A DNA stretch of 64,000 bases, from contig NZ_BAFC01000075.1 of assembly GCF_000248055.1 (NCBI RefSeq), positions 31,980 through 95,979 of the forward strand, written 5' to 3'. Of the stretch, positions 8,890-16,743 are shown piece by piece. The position numbers were made by a program, and so were the translations under genes. The notes beneath the pieces were generated by a model. The model did no database searches. It was not told the origin of the DNA and worked only from the letters and a program-made list of their open reading frames with translations. Origin of the DNA: Gordonia sputi NBRC 100414 (lineage in GTDB: Bacteria > Actinomycetota > Actinomycetes > Mycobacteriales > Mycobacteriaceae). Numbering within the stretch: the stretch's first letter is position 1; every line of letters begins with the position of its first letter.

Positions 8890-8939
8890 GCAGGGCATAA
8901 ACCGGTGCGAGATCGACTGCGGACGGGTGACGCTCACTC

Positions 8940-9863
8940 GTGGGCAACGAGGCCCCGACGGTGAGCGCACGCGTCGACGCCTACATCTGGGCCATCCGGC
9001 TCACAAAAACACGTTCGGCTGCGGGTGACGCATACCGAGGCGGCCATGTTCGGGTCAACGGAGCGACCGCGAAGCCCGCGCAACACGTCAGCATCGGCGA
9101 CGAGGTGCGGCTGCGGTTGGGTGGTCGGGAGCGCATCGTCGAGGTGACCCAGGTGATCACCAAGCGAGTGTCGCCCTCCGCGGCGTCGGCCTGCTACATC
9201 GACAAGAGTCCACCGCCGCCGGCCAAGGAGATCCTGGCGAGTCAGCCACGACGCGATCGTGGTGCCGGTCGGCCGACGAAACGCGAGCGACGCGAGATCG
9301 ACAAGCTGATGCGCGGGGGCTTCCTCGTGTCGCTGGCGGTGGTGATCGCGCTGATCGGCAGTGCGTGCTCGTCGGATTCCGACGATTCGGGAGGCAACAG
9401 CAACAGCAACGGCAGCGCCGCGGCGCCGCCGGCCAAAGCGGGGTCGGGCCCGTTCTTCGGTGAATGCGGAGGCGTGACCACAGAGGAGGTCAACAACCTC
9501 GCAAAGCTGGGAACGCTGACCAACACGGTGAACAATTCGTCGGTGTGTGAGTGGTCGTCGAGCGTCGATCGCACCGGACCGGTGGCATCGTTCAACTGGT
9601 ATCGCGGATCACCGATCGGACGTGAGCGTGCCACCGAGCAACTCTCCCGCGAGTCGACCAAAGACATAGAGATCAACGGCCACAAGGGATTCGTCGCCTC
9701 CGACACGGGCATCTGCGAGATCGGCATCGCTTTCGGCGCCGACTTCTTCGAGTGGTCGGTGAGCGCCGGGACCTCATCACTGAACGCGCAGGGTCCCGAC
9801 ACCGAACAGATCTGCGACGCCACGCGCCAACTGTCCACGATGTCGATCGAGCGTGCATCATGA
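8940..9863 (+). CDS. S4 RNA-binding domain fused to DUF3558 lipoprotein-like domain
   Basis: 307 residues from GTG 8940 (GTG 8961 is an alternative). Residues ~11-65 are an S4 domain (RVDAYIWAIRLTKTRS, GGHVRVNGATAKPA) of the Hsp15-like type, continuing to the usual basic tail DRGAGRPTKRERREIDKL. Instead of a stop, the frame runs into ATG 9309 and RGGFLVSLAVVIALIGSAC, a signal/anchor segment with a lipobox-like Cys143, then a Ser/Asn/Gly linker and a DUF3558 domain. Either this is one type II membrane protein with a cytoplasmic S4 and external DUF3558 domain, or translation also starts at ATG 9309 to give a free lipoprotein. It overlaps the next lipoprotein by ATGA. Confidence 0.8.
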   Translation: MGNEAPTVSARVDAYIWAIRLTKTRSAAGDAYRGGHVRVNGATAKPAQHVSIGDEVRLRLGGRERIVEVTQVITKRVSPSAASACYIDKSPPPPAKEILASQPRRDRGAGRPTKRERREIDKLMRGGFLVSLAVVIALIGSACSSDSDDSGGNSNSNGSAAAPPAKAGSGPFFGECGGVTTEEVNNLAKLGTLTNTVNNSSVCEWSSSVDRTGPVASFNWYRGSPIGRERATEQLSRESTKDIEINGHKGFVASDTGICEIGIAFGADFFEWSVSAGTSSLNAQGPDTEQICDATRQLSTMSIERAS

Positions 9864-10414
9864 GGCGCCTGCGACGCGTCGTCGTGCCACTGCTTGTCGC
9901 TCTGGCCCTGCTTGTCGGAGCGCTGTCGGGCTGCACCATCGACGGTCAGGCGGTCTCGTCCGAGCAGGCCAACGCCGATCAACCAGGCAACGTCGACACC
10001 GACCGGTTCGACAAACTGACCCTCGAATGCCAGGTGCTCTCAACTGCTCAGCTCGCCAAGGCGGTCGGCGGGACGTCGGCACGGGGCACCTTCAACGGCG
10101 CGATCTGCCGGTGGATCGTCGACGGCCCGGTCACCGCGAATGTCACGTTCAACTGGTTCGAATGGGGCGACTTCAACGTCGAGAAGGACACCGCCAAGCG
10201 GCTCGGCTACACCACCGAGAACGTCCGGATCGTGAGTCAGGCGGCCTTCACCCAGCGCGACCCCAAGCGGCCGGCGGTGTGCGGTGTGACCACTCGCGCG
10301 CCGACCCGCGGCGTCTACACGTTCTGGGTCGAACCGATCGGCGGCGCAGCAGCGGCAGACCCGTGCGCCGCTCCGACAAAGCTGATGGAGCTGCTCCTCA
10401 ACGGTGGTCAATAG
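9860..10414 (+). CDS. DUF3558 lipoprotein (LprB/LprC-like)
   Basis: 184 residues beginning at an ATGA overlap with the preceding gene. Residues 1-25 are a lipoprotein signal: basic MRRLRR, a leucine-rich core, and the lipobox LSGC, so the cysteine should be acylated and the protein anchored outside the membrane. The mature part has the DUF3558 pattern (ECQVLSTAQLAKAV, CRWIVDGP, NWFEWGDF) with cysteines likely paired. In M. tuberculosis LprB and LprC are a tandem pair of the same family, and here the pair is this gene and the C-terminal half of its neighbour. The molecular role is unknown. Its stop codon lies inside the first unit of a 25-bp tandem repeat. Confidence 0.8.
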   Translation: MRRLRRVVVPLLVALALLVGALSGCTIDGQAVSSEQANADQPGNVDTDRFDKLTLECQVLSTAQLAKAVGGTSARGTFNGAICRWIVDGPVTANVTFNWFEWGDFNVEKDTAKRLGYTTENVRIVSQAAFTQRDPKRPAVCGVTTRAPTRGVYTFWVEPIGGAAAADPCAAPTKLMELLLNGGQ

Positions 10415-10475
10415 TCGCTGCCGCGACGGTGGTCAATAGTCGCTGCCGCGACGGTGGGCAGTAGTCGCTGCCGGG
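10401..10475 (+). repeat. Three tandem 25-bp repeats spanning a stop codon
   Basis: Units 10401-10425 and 10426-10450 are identical; 10451-10475 differs at a few positions. Each reads ACGGTGGTCAATAGTCGCTG plus CCGCG. The TAG of the first unit is the stop codon of the DUF3558 lipoprotein gene, so the repeats copy the gene end into the 3' flank. Confidence 0.9.
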
Positions 10476-10503
10476 CGCCGCCGCGCGCGCCGGGGCATGA
10501 TCT

Positions 10504-11460
10504 ATGCCCATGGGACACTCCGGGTTTCGATTCCACCCTCGAATCCTCCGTGCGCTGCTGGCGTCGTGCGTGGCGGCACTGGCGATCGTGGGTGTCGGGT
10601 CGGTTGCCGACGCGGCCCTGAGCAACCGATGTGCCGGCGCGACAGTCACCACCAGAACTGCCTCGCCGTCTCCGGCGGGTTGGGCTGAGAACCTCACGTT
10701 CGATCACTCGGGCAACCTGTGGGTCTCACGTCTCTACGGGAATTCGGTGGAGCGCTATGACCGGTCCGGCCGACGCACCGCGACCGTCCCGGTGTGGGCG
10801 CCGGGCGCGCTGCGCATGGGTCCTGGCGGCGACCTGTATGTGAACTCGGGCGACCAGTTGTCGTTCGGCGCCGAACGCAACGGCGTCGTCGTGAAGTTTG
10901 ATCCGCATGCGCCGCAACCGAATCCGACGATCTACGCACGAGGGTTCGCGATGCCCAATGGTCTGGCTTTCGATGCGCGCGGGTTCGGATATGTCGTCGA
11001 CAGTTCGCGCGGCGTGGTCCGGATCGCGCCGGGTGGCGCCATCGACCAGCGGTGGACGGATAGAGCCCGAGCCGCGCTCGCCGCGTCGTCGGCCGTCAAC
11101 GGGATCAGCCCCAATGGCGCGGTGGTCATCGGCAACGACCTCTACCTGACCTTCACGGCAAGTCGAACGGGCCGTGTCGTCGCACTACCGCTCGACGATC
11201 CCGGCTCGATTCGGGTCGTCACCGACCTCACGGCTCCGCTGCCCGGCCTGCTCGATGACCTCACCGCACTGGATCCGCACACGCTGGCCGTCACGTCGAC
11301 GCTCGGCTCGCTCGCCCTCGTCGATGTGCGGACGGGCGCGCGGTGCACCATTGCACTCGGCGCGCCGGCCACGGCCGTCGCTGTGCAACCCTCGGACTCG
11401 CGTGCGCTGGTGGTCGCGTCGGAGACCGGCGCCCTGCTCGACGTACGCCTCGCCGGGTGA
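10504..11460 (+). CDS. Secreted SMP-30/gluconolactonase-like beta-propeller protein
   Basis: 318 residues. ATG 10504 is used; ATG 10510 is equally possible. After a basic start, a hydrophobic segment ending near VADAALS forms a signal peptide. The rest has repeated propeller blades of the type GNLWVSRLYGNSVERYD, GDLYVN, MPNGLAFDARGFGYVVDS and NDLYLTF, matching the SMP-30/gluconolaconase/strictosidine-synthase-like superfamily. Family members bind a metal ion at the centre and hydrolyse lactones or act as binding proteins; which applies cannot be told. The length is usual for a six-bladed propeller. Exported; no operon partner. Confidence 0.75.
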   Translation: MPMGHSGFRFHPRILRALLASCVAALAIVGVGSVADAALSNRCAGATVTTRTASPSPAGWAENLTFDHSGNLWVSRLYGNSVERYDRSGRRTATVPVWAPGALRMGPGGDLYVNSGDQLSFGAERNGVVVKFDPHAPQPNPTIYARGFAMPNGLAFDARGFGYVVDSSRGVVRIAPGGAIDQRWTDRARAALAASSAVNGISPNGAVVIGNDLYLTFTASRTGRVVALPLDDPGSIRVVTDLTAPLPGLLDDLTALDPHTLAVTSTLGSLALVDVRTGARCTIALGAPATAVAVQPSDSRALVVASETGALLDVRLAG

Positions 11461-11467
11461 ACACAAG

Positions 11468-11483
11468 GCAAACATATGTTCGA
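11468..11483. promoter_or_regulatory. LexA/SOS-box-like palindrome
   Basis: GCAAACATATGTTCGA lies 32 bp before the VOC gene start. It matches the mycobacterial LexA consensus TCGAAC-N4-GTTCGA at 10 of 12 fixed positions, with the right arm perfect, and contains the 10-bp palindrome AACATATGTT. LexA control is inference. Confidence 0.35.
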
Positions 11484-11514
11484 CTATCGCGCGAATCGTG
11501 GCTAAGGTGAGTCC

Positions 11515-11871
11515 ATGACTCTCTCGGTAGCCATGATCACGGTCGACACACTCGAACCAATTACACTCGCCAACTGGTGGGCGACCAATCTCGGCGGCAC
11601 GATCGTCGCGGAGAATGACGGATTCTTCGTCGTCGTCGCGCTCCGTGACGGCGGGCCCGCGATCGGCTTCCAGAAAGTCGACGACCCGACGCCCGGCAAG
11701 AATCGCATCCACCTCGACCTCGCGTCGCCCGACTATCCGGCCATCGTCGACACTCTCGTCGCGAACGGAGCCACCAAGCTCGGCGACCGGGAGATCCCTG
11801 GTGGCGGGTTCGGGTGGACCACGCTGACCGATCCCGCGGGCAACGAGTTCTGCGTGTCAGGCGGTCACTGA
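11515..11871 (+). CDS. VOC-superfamily (glyoxalase-like) protein
   Basis: 118 residues, starting MTLSVAMITVDTLEP. It has one beta-alpha-beta-beta-beta VOC module pair: NWWATNLGG early, GFQKVDDPTPGKNRIHLDLA in the middle, and TDPAGNEFCVS at the end. The His in RIHLDL and Glu in GNEFCV sit where metal ligands occur in this fold. Members include glyoxalases, dioxygenases and resistance proteins, and the substrate cannot be assigned. The last 15 bp overlap the convergent thioesterase gene. Confidence 0.8.
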   Translation: MTLSVAMITVDTLEPITLANWWATNLGGTIVAENDGFFVVVALRDGGPAIGFQKVDDPTPGKNRIHLDLASPDYPAIVDTLVANGATKLGDREIPGGGFGWTTLTDPAGNEFCVSGGH

Positions 11872-12810
11872 CTCATCGGCCACGGCCTGACCGCCGACTT
11901 CCTGATCGCCTGCTACCTGGTCTGCTGAGCGCTTCGTCACCGATACGGTTGCCGCGACCTGGTGCTCGCCGTCGTCGCCGGGAATGAGCATCCACAGCAG
12001 AAGTCGCTGAGGCTCCCGGACGCGCCGCAACGTGATCGGCGTGCCGGGGACGATCGGACGCAGGTACTCGATCACCAGCCGGTGTGGTCCGTCGATCAGG
12101 TCGAGGTGCTCGACGAGTTCGTCCTCGACGGCCTCGAGGTACGCGGCGTTGTTGAGGTGCTTGAACGGGTCGAAGTCGGTGCTGCGCAACACGTGTTCGC
12201 GGTCGTCGGCCGACGCCCCCTCGGCGTCGGGAGCCTTCTCCGGGTTCATTGACTTCCAGCGCAGGCGGTGCTCGTCGGTCATCGACGACAACAGCTCAAA
12301 CGCGTCGTCGGAGATTCGTGACGGCATCCCTTGGTCGTTGACGTTGATCCAGAACGCCTCGGTCTCGATCAATCCCGACTCGCGTGGTTCGGGGTTGAAC
12401 CGGTTGGTCTCGTGCTCGGCGGTCAGCCGCACGCGCATATTGGTCCACCGTGTCGAGAGCGACCCGCACCACCGCTGTGCCGTGACGGTCGCAGGCCACG
12501 AGATCGGCTCGATGACGTCGACGACGGTTCGCCGCACGATCCAGAACGGGTCTGAGTCGCCGAGATCGGTCGCTTCGATGTTGTCGTTGGCAATGTCCTG
12601 CAGGTATCGTGCGACGGCGTCGAGCCGCACGCGCATGTCCTGGTCGACGTCGCCGGTGCGTACGCGGTAGGTCGCCTCGAAGAAACGCGCACCGTCCTTG
12701 CGCTCGGGGAGGGCTGTGCCGGTGGCCTGGCTGTTGTCGCGGGTCAATAGATGTCCTCTGTTGGCGGTGTCGGCTGGCTCACACGCTGTGGTTACGATCG
12801 GGTAGCTCAC
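11857..12810 (-). CDS. Acyl-ACP thioesterase-like protein (FAT family, double hotdog)
   Basis: 317 residues if GTG 12810 is used; a TTG at 12747 preceded by AGAGGA may be the real start, giving ~296 residues beginning LTRDNSQ. Two hotdog domains are visible. The first holds FFEATYRVRTGDVDQDMRVRLDAVARYLQDIA, and the second DFDPFKHLNNAAYLEAVEDEL, where Asn, His and Glu/Asp resemble the catalytic set of plant and bacterial FAT thioesterases. Expected reaction: hydrolysis of an acyl thioester (acyl-ACP or acyl-CoA). It diverges from fprB across a KstR-type box, so it may belong to sterol or lipid metabolism. Confidence 0.82.
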   Translation of the reverse strand: MSYPIVTTACEPADTANRGHLLTRDNSQATGTALPERKDGARFFEATYRVRTGDVDQDMRVRLDAVARYLQDIANDNIEATDLGDSDPFWIVRRTVVDVIEPISWPATVTAQRWCGSLSTRWTNMRVRLTAEHETNRFNPEPRESGLIETEAFWINVNDQGMPSRISDDAFELLSSMTDEHRLRWKSMNPEKAPDAEGASADDREHVLRSTDFDPFKHLNNAAYLEAVEDELVEHLDLIDGPHRLVIEYLRPIVPGTPITLRRVREPQRLLLWMLIPGDDGEHQVAATVSVTKRSADQVAGDQEVGGQAVADESVTA

Positions 12811-12843
12811 GGACCGGTCGTTAAGATACAGTCACCACAAAAC

Positions 12844-12857
12844 TAGAACACGTTCTA
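12844..12857. promoter_or_regulatory. KstR-type operator between thioesterase and fprB
   Basis: TAGAACACGTTCTA fits the published KstR consensus TNNAACNNGTTNNA exactly and is a perfect palindrome. It lies 27 bp before the fprB start and 34 bp before the divergent GTG 12810. KstR represses cholesterol-catabolic genes in mycobacteria and rhodococci. Binding here is predicted, not shown. Confidence 0.7.
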
Positions 12858-12883
12858 CGTGTTGAACTTCGAGGACAGCGCCG

Positions 12884-14569
12884 ATGGCCCATGTGATCAC
12901 ACGCCCCTGTTGTAACGATGCGAGCTGCGTCGCGGTGTGCCCGGTCAACTGTATCCACCCGACGCCCGACGAGCCCACCTTCTTCACCGCCGAGAGCCTC
13001 TACATCGACCCGGACACCTGCATCGACTGCGGAGCATGTATCGACGAATGCCCCGTCGAGGCGATCAGCCCCGACGATCAGCTCGACGAGCGCGATGAGC
13101 CCTACCTGCAGATCAACGCCGACTACTACAAGGATCACGACGTCGAAGGTGGTCTGGTCCCCCCGAAGAAGGCCCCCAAGCTGCCCGAAGGAGACGTCCG
13201 CGTCGCCATCGTCGGCGCCGGACCTGCCGCGTTCTATGCCGCGGAGGAACTGGTCCGCAAACCGCAGATCTCGGTCGACATGTTCGACCGTCTGCCCACG
13301 CCATACGGATTGGTGCGCGCGGGGGTCGCCCCCGACCACGCGGCAACCAAGGGCGTCGAGTCGACCTTCGCGGCGACCTCGGCCAAGCGTAATTTCCGCT
13401 ACTTCCTCAACGTCGAAGTCGGCAAGCACATCAGCCACGACGAACTGACCGCCCGCTACAACGCGGTCATCTACGCCGTCGGGGCGCCCACCGACAAGCG
13501 ACTCGGCATCCCCGGCGAGGAGCTGTCCGGTTCGGTGTCGGCCACCGAATTCGTCGCCTGGTACAACGGCCACCCCGACTTCGCCGACCTCACCTTCGAC
13601 CTGTCCGGGGAGCGCGCGGTCGTCGTCGGCAACGGCAACGTCGCGCTCGACGTCGCACGCATCCTGGTGACCGATCCCGACGATCTCGCGAAGACCGACA
13701 TCGCCGATCACGCCCTCGCCGCGTTGCGCGAGTCGAACATCCGGGAGGTTGTGCTCCTCGCGCGACGTGGCATCGCACAGGCCGCCTACACCAACAGCGA
13801 GTTCCTCGCGCTGGGTGAGGTCGACGGTGTGGACGTGATCATCGATCCGGCAGAGCTCACGCTCGACCCGGTGTCGGAGGCCGCACAATCCGACGATGAG
13901 TTGGATTCGACGATCGCGACAAAACTGCGGCTCGCACAGGAATTCGCGGAACGCCCGACCACCGACGGCAACAAGCGGATCGTCTTCCGCTTCCTGACGT
14001 CACCGACCGAGCTGACCGGCGACGGGAAGGTCGAGGCACTGCACGCCGTGCGCAACGTGTACACAGAGGCCGGTGAGAACGTCGCGATCGTGCCAACCGA
14101 CAACGGCTTCGACCTCGAGACCGGGCTCGTATTGCGTGCGATCGGCTATCGCGGCGTGCCCATCAACGACGTCCCGTTCGACGAGGTGCGCTGCGTGGTG
14201 CCCAACGTCGAGGGTCGGGTGCAGTCGAGCGTCGACGGCGCGATCGTCAGGGGTCTGTACGTGACCGGATGGATCAAGCGCGGTGCCACGGGCGGCATCG
14301 GACGTAACCGACTGTGCGGGCAGGAGACCGCGGAATCGGTGATCGCCGACTTTGTCGCAGGCGTCCTGCCGCAGTCCTCTACCTCGGCGGATGACGTCGC
14401 CGATCTGGTGGCCGACCACGGCGCACATCGCATCGACCTTGCCGGATGGAAGAATATCGACGCCACCGAACGCAGCGCAGGCAAGTCGGCTGGGCGTCGT
14501 CGTGTGAAACTGGTGCATATCGGTGATCTCGAGTCGGCGTCTCGAGAGGCCGCGGAATCGAGATCGTGA
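12884..14569 (+). CDS. fprB: Ferredoxin-fused ferredoxin/adrenodoxin-NADP reductase
   Basis: 561 residues. Residues 1-~85 are a bacterial ferredoxin with two cysteine groups (CCNDASCVAVCPVNC and CIDCGACIDECP), enough for a 7Fe or 8Fe pair. From ~105 it is an adrenodoxin-reductase-type flavoprotein: FAD motif VAIVGAGPAAFYAAEEL, PYGLVRAGVAPDH, NADP motif VVVGNGNVALDVARIL and the closing FAD loop WIKRGATGGIGRNR. This is the FprB architecture of M. tuberculosis (Rv0886). The enzyme passes electrons from NADPH to iron-sulfur partners such as P450 ferredoxins. The KstR-type box upstream and the sterol P450s in the same window make sterol oxidation a plausible customer. Confidence 0.92.
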   Translation: MAHVITRPCCNDASCVAVCPVNCIHPTPDEPTFFTAESLYIDPDTCIDCGACIDECPVEAISPDDQLDERDEPYLQINADYYKDHDVEGGLVPPKKAPKLPEGDVRVAIVGAGPAAFYAAEELVRKPQISVDMFDRLPTPYGLVRAGVAPDHAATKGVESTFAATSAKRNFRYFLNVEVGKHISHDELTARYNAVIYAVGAPTDKRLGIPGEELSGSVSATEFVAWYNGHPDFADLTFDLSGERAVVVGNGNVALDVARILVTDPDDLAKTDIADHALAALRESNIREVVLLARRGIAQAAYTNSEFLALGEVDGVDVIIDPAELTLDPVSEAAQSDDELDSTIATKLRLAQEFAERPTTDGNKRIVFRFLTSPTELTGDGKVEALHAVRNVYTEAGENVAIVPTDNGFDLETGLVLRAIGYRGVPINDVPFDEVRCVVPNVEGRVQSSVDGAIVRGLYVTGWIKRGATGGIGRNRLCGQETAESVIADFVAGVLPQSSTSADDVADLVADHGAHRIDLAGWKNIDATERSAGKSAGRRRVKLVHIGDLESASREAAESRS

Positions 14570-14683
14570 GGGCGGTGTCGATTCGGCCCGTGTCGTCAGA
14601 CCACTCGGTCGTCGATTGGCCGGCGAGCCGTGCAGCAGCATCGGGCCGTCGAAGGTCCGTGAATGGAGAGGTGGAACCACAAG

Positions 14684-15994
14684 GTGCGCGTGGCATTACT
14701 GTCGTATCGCAGCAAGCCGCATTGCGGTGGGCAAGGCGTCTATGTACGCCATCTCAGCAGGGAATTGGCGCTGCTGGGGCATCAGGTCGAGATCTTCTCG
14801 GGACAGCCGTATCCCGAGCTCGACCAGTCGGCGATAGACGCAGGCGTCACGCTCACCAAGGTCCCGAGCCTCGGTCTCTACGACGAACCCGACCCGTTCC
14901 GTACTCCGCGGCCCAGTGAGTTCCGCGACTGGATCGACGCCCTCGAAGTGGGCGCGATGTGGACGGCGAGCTTCGGCGAGCCGCTGACGTTCAGCCTTCG
15001 TGTCGCGCGGCTGCTCGCCGACCGACGCGACGACTTCGACATCGTGCACGACAACCAGTGCCTCGGCTACGGCCTGCTGCAGATCCAGAAGCAGGGCTAT
15101 CCGTTGATCGCGACGATCCACCATCCGATCACGCGTGATCGTTCGTTGGCGGTCAAGGCGGCCAAGGGATGGCGAAAGGTCAGCGCATGGCGGTGGCATT
15201 CGTTCCTGCGGATGCAGGGTCGGGTCTCGCGTCGTATTCCGGAGTTGTTGACGGTCTCGCGGAGCAGTGAGGTCGACATCCGGAAGGCCTTCGACATCGA
15301 GGCCGGTCGGATCACGACCATCCCGCTCGGCGTCGACACCGCGATCTTCCGTCCCGAGGCCGCGCAGGCGCGCGTGCCAGGGCGCGTGGTCTGCGTCGCC
15401 AGCGCCGACGCCCCTCTCAAGGGTGTGTCGTATCTGCTGGAGGCGATCGCCAAGCTGAGTGCGGAGCGCGACGTCGAGCTCACACTGGTCTCCAAGCTCG
15501 ACCCCGACGGACCGTCGGCGAAGATGATCGACGACCTCGCCATCTCGTCGCGAGTACGCGTGGTGTCCGGTCTCGAGGATTCGGAGATGGCGGAGCTGCT
15601 CGCGTCGGCTGAGGTCGCCTGCGTGCCGTCGCTGTACGAGGGATTCTCGCTGCCGGCCGTGGAGGCCATGAGCTGCGGCACGCCGCTCGTCGCCACGCAC
15701 GCGGGCGCGATCCCCGAGGTCGTCGGAACCGACGGCCGGTCGGCTACGCTGGTGCCTCCACGCGATTCCGAGCGACTCGCGCAGGCCATCGGAGCTTTGC
15801 TCGACGACGAATCCGCCCGTGCCGCAATGGGTGTGGCCGCGCGTGAGCGAGTCGAAGATCGCTATAGCTGGGCTGCCGTCGCGGCGAAGACTGCGGCGCA
15901 TTACGAGACGGTGCTCGCGCGGGTGGATCGTGAGGGCGCGAAACCGCGTGGGGTAACGATGGATTCGGAGAAGGGGAGTCATGCTCACAGTTGA
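14684..15994 (+). CDS. Glycosyltransferase family 4 (GT-B) enzyme
   Basis: 436 residues from GTG 14684. An ATG at 14663 is in frame, but the GTG gives the family-like start VRVALLSYRSKPHCGGQGVY and has GGAGAGG upstream. The N-terminal Rossmann half binds the acceptor (HDNQCLGYGLLQIQ). The C-terminal half has the nucleotide-sugar site: VASADAPLKGVSYLLEAI, then PSLYEGFSLPAVEAMSCGTPLVAT with the E-x7-E motif of retaining GT-B enzymes. Donor and acceptor are unknown. It overlaps the methyltransferase by 14 bp and is followed by a toroid protein, so the three probably build or trim one glycan or glycoconjugate. Confidence 0.88.
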   Translation: MRVALLSYRSKPHCGGQGVYVRHLSRELALLGHQVEIFSGQPYPELDQSAIDAGVTLTKVPSLGLYDEPDPFRTPRPSEFRDWIDALEVGAMWTASFGEPLTFSLRVARLLADRRDDFDIVHDNQCLGYGLLQIQKQGYPLIATIHHPITRDRSLAVKAAKGWRKVSAWRWHSFLRMQGRVSRRIPELLTVSRSSEVDIRKAFDIEAGRITTIPLGVDTAIFRPEAAQARVPGRVVCVASADAPLKGVSYLLEAIAKLSAERDVELTLVSKLDPDGPSAKMIDDLAISSRVRVVSGLEDSEMAELLASAEVACVPSLYEGFSLPAVEAMSCGTPLVATHAGAIPEVVGTDGRSATLVPPRDSERLAQAIGALLDDESARAAMGVAARERVEDRYSWAAVAAKTAAHYETVLARVDREGAKPRGVTMDSEKGSHAHS

Positions 15995-16706
15995 TTTCGA
16001 CCGATTGGGTGTCGGGTCGCACACGAAGGTGATCGACATCGGTGCGGGGCAGGGCAGGCACTCGTTCGAGATGTTCCGTCGTGGTGCAGATGTCATCGCG
16101 TTCGACCAGTCCGAGAGCGACATGGCCGACGTGGCCGAGATGTTCGACGCGATGATGGCAGAGGGTCAGGTCCCCGCCGACGCCAAGGCGCGCGCGGAGG
16201 TCGGCGACGCTCTGCGACTTCCCTACGCAGACAACAGCTTCGACGTTGTGCTGATGTCGGAGATCCTGGAGCACATCCCGTCCGACGAGGCCGCCATCGC
16301 CGAGATGGCACGCATTCTCAAGCCGGGTGGCATCGGCGCTGTGACGGTGCCGCGGTACTGGCCCGAGAAGGTGTGCTGGGCGCTCTCGGATGCTTATCAC
16401 GAGGTCGAGGGTGGTCACGTCCGGATCTACAAGGCGTCGGAGCTGGCCGACAAACTGCGTTCGGCGGGCCTCGAGGTGACCGGAACCGACCACGCACACG
16501 CTCTGCATGCCCCCTACTGGTGGCTCAAATGCGCTGTGGGCGTTGAGAACAACAAGAACCCGCTGGTACAGGCGTACCACAAGCTGTTGGTGTGGGACAT
16601 GATGTCTGCGCCGGCCCTCACCCGCGTGGGTGAGCAGGTTCTCAACCCCGTGATCGGCAAGTCGGTCGCGTTGTACCTGCGAAAGCCGGAGAACGCAGCG
16701 TCGTGA
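15981..16706 (+). CDS. Class I SAM-dependent methyltransferase
   Basis: 241 residues; ATG 15981 lies inside the end of the glycosyltransferase gene with AAGGGGAG as ribosome-binding site. The SAM loop is VIDIGAGQGRHSFEM, then an acidic post-II residue (IAFDQSE), GDALRLPYADNSFDVVLMSEILEHI and LKPGGIGAVTVP. This is the Methyltransf_11/25 pattern. The C-terminal half carries an aromatic-rich patch (HAPYWWLKC) that may bind the substrate. Co-translation with the glycosyltransferase suggests a sugar or polyprenyl-linked saccharide substrate; this is inference. Confidence 0.85.
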   Translation: MLTVDFDRLGVGSHTKVIDIGAGQGRHSFEMFRRGADVIAFDQSESDMADVAEMFDAMMAEGQVPADAKARAEVGDALRLPYADNSFDVVLMSEILEHIPSDEAAIAEMARILKPGGIGAVTVPRYWPEKVCWALSDAYHEVEGGHVRIYKASELADKLRSAGLEVTGTDHAHALHAPYWWLKCAVGVENNKNPLVQAYHKLLVWDMMSAPALTRVGEQVLNPVIGKSVALYLRKPENAAS

Positions 16707-16743
16707 CCCCGACGTCGAGCGTCGTCGACCCATCTTCAGGTCG

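Noticed and set aside
12890..12905. CRP half sites in CATGTGATCACACG
   Set aside because: The two arms abut with no six-base spacer and lie inside the fprB coding region.
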